Part shown: in pieces, positions 35,284 through 43,512 of the stretch | Layout of the letters: each line of letters starts with the position of its first letter | How positions within the stretch are numbered: position 1 is the stretch's first letter | Assembly: GCA_965145485.1 (NCBI GenBank) | Contig: CBCTCU010000021.1 | Coordinates: 1-47,024 of the forward strand | Source of the DNA: CABQCM01 sp965145485 | GTDB lineage: Bacteria > Bacillota > Clostridia > Oscillospirales > Acutalibacteraceae | DNA length: 47,024 nucleotides | Direction: 5' to 3' | Program-made: the position numbers and the translations under genes | The notes under the pieces: generated by a model | What the model saw: the letters and a program-made list of their open reading frames with translations, nothing else | Databases searched by the model: none | What the model was told of the DNA's origin: nothing

Positions 35284-36469
35284 CCCCAAGAAGATAGAAT
35301 CGGCCCGTCAGTTTAGCAGCCGTGCCGAACGCAGGGAACAGCGGCGAAAGCTCATGCAGGACGAGATTGCGGAAAATCAGCGCAGCAACGGCGTTATTGT
35401 GATTCCGCCCAAGAAGTTGCAGGAAGTGCAGCAAGAGCGCCCTAAACTGCGTGTTGCGGCGTATTGCCGCGTCAGTACACGGGAAGAAGAACAGGTTGGC
35501 AGTTTTGATATGCAGGTACGCCATTTTACTCAGCGGATTGAAAGCAATCCCGACTGGGAGCTGGTGGAAATCTATCAGGACGAGGGCATCAGTGCCACGA
35601 CCGTCAAAAAGCGCTTTGGCTTTCAAAAAATGATTGCCGATGCGGTGGACGGCAAAATCGATCTGATCCTTACCAAGAGCATCAGCCGCTTTGGCCGCAA
35701 TATTGTGAATATACTGGACAACCTGAATATTCTATCGGCGCTGAATCCCCCTGTCTCAGTGGAATTTGAGACCGAGCACATCACCTACACAGGCGATGGA
35801 AAAAACAATCTGCTGATCGTACTTCTGTCCGCGCTGGCCGAAATGGAATCCCAGCAGAAAAGCGAGGCCATCAAAGCGGGTATCCGCTGGCGCATGGCTG
35901 AGGGGATTTACAAATTCTCTGTACAGAATACGCTGGGGTTCTACCGCGACCACTTTGGCCGGTTGGTCATTGAACCGACCGAGGCACGGATTGTTGAGTA
36001 CATTTACGAGAGCTGTCTGGAAGGCGCAACACCGTCGGAGATTGCGGCAGCTCTGACCGATCAGAAAATAAAATCTCCTATGGGCAACGATAGCTGGTCT
36101 GCCGGTACCGTCCGCAGCATCCTGCGAAATGAAAAATACTGCGGTGACGCCTTGATGCAGAAAACCTATACCAAGGATTTCCGCACCCACAAGTCTGTGA
36201 AAAACACAGACCTAAATATGTACTTCAAGGAAAATCACCATACAGCAATTATCAAAAAAGAGGATTGGCTGAAAGTGCAAAAGCTGTTGTCTGAGCGGCA
36301 CACTTCGCCCCATAAGGCGAAACTGCGTTTCCTGAGCAACCGCTTTGTCGCTCACCGCGTCAAGGATGGTCTGTTCAAAGGGTACTTGATTCTGGATTCC
36401 CGGTGGTCTCCCGCTGAACGGCAGGAATTTATGAAAATTGTTGATGACACACAAGATAGTACAAAATGA
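35267..36469 (+). CDS. Second serine recombinase (short form)
   Basis: 400-residue serine recombinase. An unusual basic leader of about 60 residues precedes the catalytic domain, with AYCRVST placing the nucleophile at Ser70, then SISRFGRN and a recombinase domain (SAGTVRSILRNEKYCGD). The zinc ribbon and coiled coil of typical large recombinases are missing, so it is either a short subfamily or truncated. ATG at 35267 follows GGAGG. Opposite in direction to the integrase and not at an attachment site; its target is unknown. Confidence 0.88.
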   Translation: MAKPLDPKKIESARQFSSRAERREQRRKLMQDEIAENQRSNGVIVIPPKKLQEVQQERPKLRVAAYCRVSTREEEQVGSFDMQVRHFTQRIESNPDWELVEIYQDEGISATTVKKRFGFQKMIADAVDGKIDLILTKSISRFGRNIVNILDNLNILSALNPPVSVEFETEHITYTGDGKNNLLIVLLSALAEMESQQKSEAIKAGIRWRMAEGIYKFSVQNTLGFYRDHFGRLVIEPTEARIVEYIYESCLEGATPSEIAAALTDQKIKSPMGNDSWSAGTVRSILRNEKYCGDALMQKTYTKDFRTHKSVKNTDLNMYFKENHHTAIIKKEDWLKVQKLLSERHTSPHKAKLRFLSNRFVAHRVKDGLFKGYLILDSRWSPAERQEFMKIVDDTQDSTK

Positions 36470-36482
36470 AAGGATTTTACCA

Positions 36483-36914
36483 ATGAACTTTGATTTTTCT
36501 GCTCTGAATTTTGAAACGATTGACTCCAACATCAACGCCTACCCGGATATGTACATCAATCTGAACGGCGTTACCTTCACCAAGAAAGTGCTTGAGGATT
36601 TGGGTTATCCCGCCTATGTGCTGTGCCTGCTGGATGCCAAGGCGAAGGTGTTCGCGATCCGTATGTGCAAGAGCAACGAACCGAAGGGCTTTAAGTTCTC
36701 CAAGCCGCGGGGCGAACAGAAGGGCGTTGTGACGATTTCCAGCAAGAACTTGCTGGAACCGCTCCGCGCTGCCACGGGCGAGGATTGGGTGCCGGGAAAG
36801 CGATACCGCGTCCGCGGTTTCTGGGTCGCTGATGCGAAAACGATGTGCTTTGATCTCAACGAGGGAGTTCAGGAAGATTTCCGCCCGAATCCCTCCGATA
36901 GCGATGAGAAATAA
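36483..36914 (+). CDS. Hypothetical protein downstream of the second recombinase
   Basis: 143-residue soluble protein, not assigned. It begins MNFDFSALNFETIDSN; the middle has VTFTKKVLEDLGYPAYVLCLLDAKAKVFAIR, and an acidic tail ends the protein. ATG at 36483 follows AAAGG and lies 13 bases past the recombinase stop, so the two probably form one transcript. Its codon use matches the recombinase. A partner role in recombination or regulation is inference only. Confidence 0.7.
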   Translation: MNFDFSALNFETIDSNINAYPDMYINLNGVTFTKKVLEDLGYPAYVLCLLDAKAKVFAIRMCKSNEPKGFKFSKPRGEQKGVVTISSKNLLEPLRAATGEDWVPGKRYRVRGFWVADAKTMCFDLNEGVQEDFRPNPSDSDEK

Positions 36915-36995
36915 GCACAGAACCACTTGACCGTATAAACAAGATGAATACGGCCTGTGTGCAACCGATTTATTACAGATTGCACCTGTAAATAA

Positions 36996-37030
36996 AACAG
37001 GCATAGTCGGCAAAACCGGCTATGCCTGTT
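36996..37030 (-). terminator. Terminator of the rlmD fusion
   Basis: A 15-base arm at 36996-37010 (AACAGGCATAGTCGG) pairs with 37016-37030 with one G-U pair and a five-base loop. On the minus strand it is followed by TTTATTT. It starts five bases past the rlmD stop and is element-borne. Confidence 0.88.
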
Positions 37031-37034
37031 CAGG

Positions 37035-38672
37035 TTAATCCGTTATGAGACCAAAATGCCGCAATGCGTCCTTAATTGCCTTGACTTTTTCCGGTGGGCA
37101 GGGATGATACTCATGTTTGCGCTGCTCCACCGCGTTGGGAGCTTTGTGCATATCCAAACCGCACATCCGCTTTACCTCAGCTATATAAGCGGTATGCACC
37201 TTAAAACCGTACTTTTCCTGCACATACTCCTGTATACGTTTATAAGTGGGATGTTCCTTAACTTCGCCGGTTTCGACTTCCATCTTGACCTGAATCATTG
37301 GTGGATTTGTTTCCCGTGACAAGCGGACAACCGTCTCGACATGGGCCGTACGCGGGAATAAATCGACCGGCACGGCGCGGCACGGCTCATATCCCAGCCG
37401 CACAAAAGCGGCAAGGTCTCTGGCCAGAGTAGCCGGATCGCAGGAGATATAAACCACCCGCTGCGGCGCCATCGACCGCGCCACTACCTCAACAAGCTCG
37501 TCCGAACAGCCCTTGCGCGGGGGATCGAGCACCACCACATCGGGGTGCATCCCGTTTGCAGCGAGCTGATCGGCTGCCTGGGATGCATCCATACACAAAA
37601 ACTCGGCGTTCGATATTCCGTTGATTTGCGCGTTGCGTTTGGCATCCTCCACCGCGTCGGGAACAACCTCCACCCCAACGACCCGAGAAACGCGAGAGGC
37701 CATGCTCAGCCCGATGGCGCCGGTGCCGCAGTATAGGTCGAGCAGGATATCGTCCGGCCGCAGCTGAGCCAATTCGGCCGCCTTGCGGTAAAGCCTCTCA
37801 GCCTGGGGACTGTTGACCTGATAAAACGACAAGAGGGAAATGCGTATCCGCAGCCCGCACAGCAGATCCTCAATAGCGTCCTCCCCCCACAGGGTGACAA
37901 AACGCCTGCCAAGAACCAGGTTGGTCCGGTCGGGATGGATGTTTTGCAGCACGCCCCGCAATCCCGGCACCCGATCGCGCAGCCGGGCGCACAGCTCGCC
38001 CGCATGGGGAAGCGCCTGGGACGTCGTGACCACGCAGGCCATGATCTGCCCGGTAGCCGGCGCGCAGCGCAAATAAAACCGCCGCACCAGGCCACGGCCG
38101 GTTTCTTCCTCGTACGGCTCGATCCCACAGTCCTCCATCCACCCGGCAAAAGCGGCCAGCGCCTGATCGAACGCGGCCGGTTGAAGCCGGCACTGCCGGC
38201 TGTCCACAATCCGGTGGCTGCGGGGGGCGTAAAACCCAATGAGCGTTTGCCCGTCGCGGGAGCGTCCAACCGGGAACTGCGCCTTGTTGCGGTAGCCATC
38301 GATGGCTTTGCTCGCCAAAATGGGTTCCGGCTCGAGCGCAATCCCCCCGATGCGGCGCAGGGCATCGGCCACCCTGGCCTGTTTGACGCGGCACTCCTCG
38401 GCATAGGTGATGTGCCGGTAGACACAGCCGCCGCAGCGGGGAAAGGCCTCACAGTCGGGCGCAATGCGGTGGGGCGATGGAGAAAGCAGGGCGGTCAGCC
38501 TGCCGACAGCATAGTGCTTCGTTACCTTGACAATGCGCACCTGGGCCAGATCCCCCACCGCCGTTGAGGGAACAAAAACCGCCATGCCGTCCACACGGCC
38601 AACCCCCGCCCCCTCGGAGGAGACGGCGGTGATGGCAATTTCCACTTGATCGTTTTTCGCCAGAGGCTGCAT
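37035..38672 (-). CDS. rlmD: 23S rRNA (uracil-5-)-methyltransferase RlmD with element-encoded tail
   Basis: SAM-dependent enzyme forming m5U in 23S rRNA. A TRAM domain opens the protein; the 4Fe-4S cysteines are C74, C80, C83 and C161; SAM binding is LYCGTGAIG (313-321) and the nucleophile is C411 in SCDPATLARD. The host part ends at VETVV (445-449). Residues 450-545 come from the mobile element and include PTYKRIQEYVQEKYGFKV and HTAYIAEVKR. Restoring the displaced end (LLSRKMGRR) gives 458 residues, the normal length. The enzyme should stay active since all catalytic motifs are kept. AAAGGAG precedes the ATG. Confidence 0.95.
   Translation of the reverse strand: MQPLAKNDQVEIAITAVSSEGAGVGRVDGMAVFVPSTAVGDLAQVRIVKVTKHYAVGRLTALLSPSPHRIAPDCEAFPRCGGCVYRHITYAEECRVKQARVADALRRIGGIALEPEPILASKAIDGYRNKAQFPVGRSRDGQTLIGFYAPRSHRIVDSRQCRLQPAAFDQALAAFAGWMEDCGIEPYEEETGRGLVRRFYLRCAPATGQIMACVVTTSQALPHAGELCARLRDRVPGLRGVLQNIHPDRTNLVLGRRFVTLWGEDAIEDLLCGLRIRISLLSFYQVNSPQAERLYRKAAELAQLRPDDILLDLYCGTGAIGLSMASRVSRVVGVEVVPDAVEDAKRNAQINGISNAEFLCMDASQAADQLAANGMHPDVVVLDPPRKGCSDELVEVVARSMAPQRVVYISCDPATLARDLAAFVRLGYEPCRAVPVDLFPRTAHVETVVRLSRETNPPMIQVKMEVETGEVKEHPTYKRIQEYVQEKYGFKVHTAYIAEVKRMCGLDMHKAPNAVEQRKHEYHPCPPEKVKAIKDALRHFGLITD
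37327..37340. repeat. attR core inside rlmD
   Basis: ACAACCGTCTCGAC, encoding VETVV on the minus strand. Element DNA lies to its left, host rlmD to its right. One base differs from the left copy. Confidence 0.85.
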
Positions 38673-39040
38673 GAAATTACGCTCCTTTGGTTTTGCGGCG
38701 CAAAGAAAAGCAGCGTCTGCACGTACCGCAGAACGCCCCTGCCTCTATGTACCGGAATTGGATGATCCGAAACGGCTGGCTTCGCAAGGGAAACCGGCGC
38801 AGCTTTGCCCCCCGCAGGAGAAAACGGCGCCATGAATCCGGCCATTGGCCAGCACTGTCCATACTCAAACCGCCATTGTTCCGCGCGGCAAAGCCGGAAA
38901 AGCCGCTGCCCCAAGAGGAAGGAAGCCCGGGCATGCATCCCCGGGCAGCGGGCGCGTTGCTTTTTGCCAGCGCGCCGTCTTAGCCCCCGGGGAACCGGCC
39001 CCCTCCATTGGCATCAGCGCACGGCGGGCAGCGATGAGCC
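38673..39040. other. Gap of about 0.37 kb without a recognisable gene
   Basis: Between rlmD and the ABC exporter. A perfect GCCCGGG/CCCGGGC stem (38925-38931 with 38940-38946) is the only clear structure; it lacks a T-tract. Confidence 0.5.
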
Positions 39041-40801
39041 TCACGCCCCGCGCGACGCCTCAAACTGGCTGTAATAGAGCCTGCTGTAATAGCCCTTTTT
39101 GGCCAGCAGCTGCTCGTGGTTGCCCTGCTCGAGAATCTGCCCGTTTTGCATATATAAAATCAAATCGGCGTCGCGGATGGTCGATAAACGGTGGGCGATC
39201 ACAAAGCTCGTGCGCCCCTGCATCATGGCGTGAAAAGCCTTTTGAATGCGCTGCTCGGTGAGGGTATCGACCGAACTGGTCGCTTCATCCAGGATCAGGA
39301 TGGGCGGGTCGAGCAGCATCACCCGCGCTATGGTCAGCAGCTGCTTTTGCCCCTGCGAGAGATTGCCCCCATCGTCGGCGATGACCGTGTCATAGCCATC
39401 GGGAAGGCGCTGGATAAAGCCGTGGGCATGCGCGGCCCTGGCGGCGGCCATCACTTCCTCCAGGCTGGCGTCGGGCCGGCCGTAAGCGATGTTATCCCGG
39501 ATGGTGCCGGCAAACAGCCAGGTCTCCTGCAGCACCATGCCGAACTGGCGGTGGAGCGAGTCGCGCGTAACGCTGCGGATATCCGTGCCGTCGATGCGGA
39601 TTGCGCCCTCGTCCACGTCATAAAAGCGCATCAGGAGGTTGACCATGGTTGTTTTTCCAGCGCCGGTAGGGCCGACGATCGCCACCCGCATCCCCGCTTG
39701 AGCCGTGGCGGAAAAATGCTGGATCAGCGGCTTCTCAGGCACATAGGAGAAGGAAACGTCGTCGAACACCACCTGCCCCTGCGTCACCGTCAGCTCGGGC
39801 AGGCCCTCGTCGCTTTCCTCCGGGGTGCGGTCCATCATATCGAACACCCGCTCGGCCGCGGCGAGAGCGGCAAGTAGCTGGGTCATGACGGCGGTCAGCT
39901 CGGTAAAAGGGCGCGCAAAACGGGAGGAATAGGTCAAAAAGCTGGTGATGCCGCCCGCTGAAAGCCCGCCCAGCACGCCGCCGAGCACACCCACGCTGAT
40001 GTAGGCGATATGCCCGACAAAACGGGTGGTGGGATTGACCAGGGCGGAGGCGAACTGGGCCCATTTGGCCTGCACGCGCAGCTTTTCGTTGACCCCATCA
40101 AAGCGATCCTGCGCCCTTTCTTCATAGCCAAAAGCGCGCACGGTGCGCTGGCCGTCGAGCATTTCCTCGGCCACGCCGGTCAGCTCACCCATTAAGTCCT
40201 GCTGCGCGCGGAAATACTTGTTGCACATACGTGTGACCGAGCCCGCCACGAGAAAGGTCAGCGAGGTCACCGCCAGCACCACCAGCGTGATCTGCCAGCT
40301 CATCGCCAGCATAAAGGCCAGGCTGCCCACCAGCACGACCACCCCTTGGAAAAGCTGGGTGATCCCCTGCACCAGCCCTTCGCTGATGGCCTCGCAGTCG
40401 TTGATAAAACGGCTGACGGTATCGCCGTGGGAGTGGTTATCGTAGTAAGACAGCGGGTAGGTGCTGATTCGATCAAAGGCGTCCCGGCGGATGGCTCCCA
40501 CCATGCGGTTGGCCGCCACGCTGGGCAACCAGATCATAAACCGCCCAAAGATGGTCAGGATGAGGTTGAGCGCCGCGAGCAGCCCCACGATCCACAGCAG
40601 GTCGCCAAAATCGACCTGCCCCGGCCCGACCATGTGGTCAATCGCCTCGCCAAAATAATAGGGAAGGATGATATCCAGCGTGCAGCTCACCACGGCGCAG
40701 ACCGCCACCAGGATGAGCTGGCGCTTTTCCCTTCCGGCATAGGAGAGCAGCCGGCGTATGGTATCGCGATTGGGTTTGGCATGTTTTTTCATTATCTGCA
40801 A
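39041..40801 (-). CDS. ABC exporter half-transporter, canonical ATPase site
   Basis: 586-residue half-transporter with six membrane helices (about residues 25-310) and a nucleotide-binding domain. Walker A GPTGAGKT (377-384), signature LSQGQ (481-485) instead of LSGGQ, Walker B ILILDE (501-506) with catalytic Glu506, and switch His537. It pairs with the gene upstream, whose catalytic residues are altered, as in BmrCD/LmrCD/TM287-288 heterodimers. Exports drugs, lipids or peptides; substrate unknown. TTG at 40801 has the better spaced GGAAAGG; ATG at 40792 is also possible. Confidence 0.93.
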   Translation of the reverse strand: MQIMKKHAKPNRDTIRRLLSYAGREKRQLILVAVCAVVSCTLDIILPYYFGEAIDHMVGPGQVDFGDLLWIVGLLAALNLILTIFGRFMIWLPSVAANRMVGAIRRDAFDRISTYPLSYYDNHSHGDTVSRFINDCEAISEGLVQGITQLFQGVVVLVGSLAFMLAMSWQITLVVLAVTSLTFLVAGSVTRMCNKYFRAQQDLMGELTGVAEEMLDGQRTVRAFGYEERAQDRFDGVNEKLRVQAKWAQFASALVNPTTRFVGHIAYISVGVLGGVLGGLSAGGITSFLTYSSRFARPFTELTAVMTQLLAALAAAERVFDMMDRTPEESDEGLPELTVTQGQVVFDDVSFSYVPEKPLIQHFSATAQAGMRVAIVGPTGAGKTTMVNLLMRFYDVDEGAIRIDGTDIRSVTRDSLHRQFGMVLQETWLFAGTIRDNIAYGRPDASLEEVMAAARAAHAHGFIQRLPDGYDTVIADDGGNLSQGQKQLLTIARVMLLDPPILILDEATSSVDTLTEQRIQKAFHAMMQGRTSFVIAHRLSTIRDADLILYMQNGQILEQGNHEQLLAKKGYYSRLYYSQFEASRGA

Positions 40802-41207
40802 TCGATCCTTTCCTGCAACCGCCTGTCATAAAAGCAATGGAGCCTCATAGCCGGGCGAGCCGCCGCTTCATCGCGGCTTTTCCCAAGGCCCAAGCCGGCC
40901 GTGCAAAGCGGCATCCTGGTGCAAAAAGCCGCTGTTGGGCACCGTGCCTGCATACGCCGCCAGGCGACCTTTCGTGCGGCCTTTCGGATGCGCTTGCCCG
41001 CGCGCCGGCCTTTTCACATCCCCTGGGCTGCCAGCCAAAGCCGGCAGCGTCCAGCCCGCATGTGCCGGGGCGCCGAACCCGAGAATGGGGATCAGGACCA
41101 TGTGCCGTGAGGCATCTCATGAAGCGGACGGCAAAACGCTCCAAGCGGCATGCGCCCGCCTATCCAATGCACGCTCCGCTGTTTCCACCTTGCGTACAAA
41201 GGGCGCA
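40802..41207. other. Gap of about 0.4 kb between the two half-transporter genes
   Basis: Unusual, because partner ABC genes normally touch. No gene, promoter or convincing terminator recognised; several GC-rich imperfect inverted repeats are present. Confidence 0.5.
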
Positions 41208-43067
41208 TCAGGCGCTCTCGCTGTCCTGCTGGGAAAGGACAATCTCACGATACTCCCCGCAGGTGGCCATCAGCTCCTCATGGGTACCCAGCCCGGCTAC
41301 CCCTCCCTCGGACAACACCAGGATGCGGTCGCAATAGCGCACGGTGGAGGCGCGCTGGGAAACCGTAATGACCGTCCACCCGCTGTCGTCGGCGGCCAAC
41401 GCCTTACGCAGCTTGGCGTCGGTGGCAAAATCCAACGCGGAAGCAGCGTCGTCGAGAATCAGCAGGCGTGGGCGGCGGACCAGCGCCCGGGCAATGGTCA
41501 GCCGTTGGCGCTGGCCGCCCGACAGGCCCTTGCCCCCCCGCCCCAGGTAGGTCTTCATTTTGGAGGGCTTTTGCTCGATAAATTCGGCCGCCTGCGCCGT
41601 GCCCGCCGCGCCCCAGAGCTCCTCATCGCTGGCGTCCGGCTTGCCCCAGCGGATATTGTCCTCGATGCTGCCCGAAAAAAGCGCGGCCCCCTGCGATACC
41701 AGCCCTATCTGGGCGCGCAACTCCTTGGCCGGAATCTGGTTGACATTCACCCCGCAAAAGCGCACCTCGCCCTGTGTGGCGCGGTAAAAACGCTCAATCA
41801 GGTTGACCAGCGTGCTCTTTCCCGAGCCGGTGCCCCCGATGACGCCAAGCGTCTGCCCCCTAGGCAGTGCAAACGTAACATGGGAAAGGGCGTCGTCGCC
41901 CGTCTTGGAGTACCGGAAGGAAACGTCGCAAAACTCCACGCAGGGCGCGGTATCGTCCCAGGGAATGCCGCCCGGTTTTGGGGCGCCCTTTTCGGCCAGG
42001 GGGCCCTCCTGCGGCGGGCATGCCGGCCTTTGGGATGAGGCGGCCGGCCGGGCCGGCGTTTCCGGGCGCTGCCCATCGCCGGCAGGCAGGGGTTTGCCTC
42101 CCTCCACGGCGGGGGGGTCGGCGTCCTCCGGCATTTCCAGGATGGCCTTGACGCGGCCGAGAGAAGCATAAGCCCGGGTGAGTATGACCACCAGATTGGC
42201 AACCGCGATGAGGGCGGTCAGCACCTGGGTGATATAGCTGATGAAAGCCACCACCTGCCCCTGGGTCATGCCGCCAATGTTGACGCGTACACCGCCAAAC
42301 CACAAAATTGCGATGATGGCAAAATTCATAATGCAGGTGGTCAGCGGATTGAGCAGGGTGGAAACCCGCGCCACACGCACGGCGCTGTCGGCCGTTTCGT
42401 CCACGCTCTTTCCAACCCGTTCCCGCTCCCGGCCGGTGCGGCAAAAGGCGCGCACAACCCGCACGCCCGACAGGTTCTCACGCAGCACCAGGGAAAGATG
42501 ATCCAGCCGCTGCTGCACCCGCGTGTACAGCGGGGAGGATTTGGCCATCACGACAACCAGCACCAGCGCAAAGAGGGGAACGGCCACCGCCATGACAATG
42601 GACAGCGGCAGGTCGACCATCATGGCCGCCGCAATACAGCCAATGCTGACAAAGGGCGCGCGTATGAGCAGGCGGATAATCATGGCAAGACCGTTTTGAA
42701 GCTGATTGACGTCGTTGGTCACACGGGTGGTAAGGGTATCGGCCCCAAGCTGGTCGAGCCGCTCGCTCGGCAGGCGCTGGATGTGCCGGAACAGGCCGCT
42801 GCGCAGGGCGGTGGCAAAGCCGGTGGAGGCCACCGCCGCGCTGTACTGGCAATAGACCGCGCTGGCCAGCCCCACAATGGCGATCAGCAGCATGATCCCT
42901 CCGACGCGCAGCAGGTAACCATGGTCCCCGGTGGCCACGCCGTTGTCAATCATCATGGCCATAAAAATAGGCATGGTCAACTCCAGCACAGCTTCCAGCA
43001 GCTTGGAGGCCGGGCCGAGCACAAACTGAAGCCGGTAAGGCTTTAAATAAGGGGTAAGATGCTTCAA
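41208..43067 (-). CDS. ABC exporter half-transporter, degenerate ATPase site
   Basis: 619-residue half-transporter. Six membrane helices end near residue 300. Walker A GGTGSGKS (411-418) and LSGGQ (515-519) are intact, but Walker B reads LLILDD with Asp540 in place of Glu, and the switch His is Gln571 (SQRAST). These are the marks of the degenerate subunit of heterodimeric exporters. A Pro/Gly/Ala-rich linker of about 60 residues (313-372) separates membrane and ATPase domains. Start is placed at TTG 43065-43067 downstream of GGGAGGG and a promoter; a long upstream open frame is discounted. Confidence 0.92.
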   Translation of the reverse strand: MKHLTPYLKPYRLQFVLGPASKLLEAVLELTMPIFMAMMIDNGVATGDHGYLLRVGGIMLLIAIVGLASAVYCQYSAAVASTGFATALRSGLFRHIQRLPSERLDQLGADTLTTRVTNDVNQLQNGLAMIIRLLIRAPFVSIGCIAAAMMVDLPLSIVMAVAVPLFALVLVVVMAKSSPLYTRVQQRLDHLSLVLRENLSGVRVVRAFCRTGRERERVGKSVDETADSAVRVARVSTLLNPLTTCIMNFAIIAILWFGGVRVNIGGMTQGQVVAFISYITQVLTALIAVANLVVILTRAYASLGRVKAILEMPEDADPPAVEGGKPLPAGDGQRPETPARPAASSQRPACPPQEGPLAEKGAPKPGGIPWDDTAPCVEFCDVSFRYSKTGDDALSHVTFALPRGQTLGVIGGTGSGKSTLVNLIERFYRATQGEVRFCGVNVNQIPAKELRAQIGLVSQGAALFSGSIEDNIRWGKPDASDEELWGAAGTAQAAEFIEQKPSKMKTYLGRGGKGLSGGQRQRLTIARALVRRPRLLILDDAASALDFATDAKLRKALAADDSGWTVITVSQRASTVRYCDRILVLSEGGVAGLGTHEELMATCGEYREIVLSQQDSESA

Positions 43068-43095
43068 AGCGGGATGTTCCCTCCCATTGTCAACT

Positions 43096-43124
43096 GATTT
43101 TATTGTACCCTCAACCCTTTGGAA
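43096..43124 (-). promoter_or_regulatory. Promoter of the ABC exporter genes
   Basis: Minus strand: TTGTAT, a 17-base spacer, then TACAAT, about 30 bases before the TTG start codon. Good -10, fair -35. Coordinates are approximate to one or two bases. Confidence 0.65.
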
Positions 43125-43512
43125 ATACAAGGTGTTTTTGGATTGATCGCAAAGTTTTACCAAAAAGCAACATAAATATGACAGCGGCCGCCCCACTTTG
43201 CGGCGGAGCATGCTTTTCAGCCCGTGAGGTTTGGCTGGGGAGGCTTCCCCTCGTGGGCGCGGCAAAGGCATGCGCCAGCCAACCCCACCGTCCAAAACGC
43301 CGGATAGACGATCGCACGCAAAAAGAGGCTTTTGAACCTTCGGTTTGTTCGAATGGGAAAGGATAGGCGACGGACGCAAAACGGCGAGGCGGCCAGACTT
43401 TCAAGCGTACAAAAGAGCCGCCAGGGATTCCCCCGGCGGCCGAAAAGCATCCTTTTTTGCATTCATCGGCATAAGCCGGTTAGCCCATACGCAGTGCCGG
43501 TTCGCCGCCGTA
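43125..43512. other. Gap between recN and the ABC exporter
   Basis: Holds the recN terminator (43409-43440). The rest reads open on the minus strand as a possible N-terminal extension of the ABC gene, but it resembles no protein and precedes the likely promoter. Confidence 0.55.
43409..43440 (-). terminator. Terminator of nadK-argR-recN
   Basis: Minus strand: GCCGCC...GGCGGC outer stem (43440-43417) extended by a G-U pair and GGG/CCC, then TCTTTTGT. Lies 73 bases past the recN stop. Confidence 0.85.

Larger units (their letters stand above)
20864..37340. mobile_element. Integrative (probably mobilizable) element inserted in rlmD
   Basis: Bounded by the 14-base sequences ACAACTGTCTCGAC (20864-20877) and ACAACCGTCTCGAC (37327-37340), 13 of 14 identical and in the same reading frame of rlmD and of the integrase. 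It carries integrase, regulator, DnaC-like and RepA-like proteins, MobC, a defence operon and a second serine recombinase. No relaxase, coupling protein or type IV secretion gene is present. Its coding style and AT content differ from the GC-rich flanks. The 3' end of rlmD (rumA) is a recognised target of serine-recombinase elements in Bacillota. Confidence 0.92.

Noticed and set aside
20864..37340. Prophage
   Set aside because: No capsid, portal, terminase, tail or lysis gene is present, despite a phage-like integrase.
43068..43379. 104-residue N-terminal extension of the degenerate ABC subunit
   Set aside because: It lies upstream of a likely promoter and ribosome binding site, and the residues look like translated non-coding DNA.
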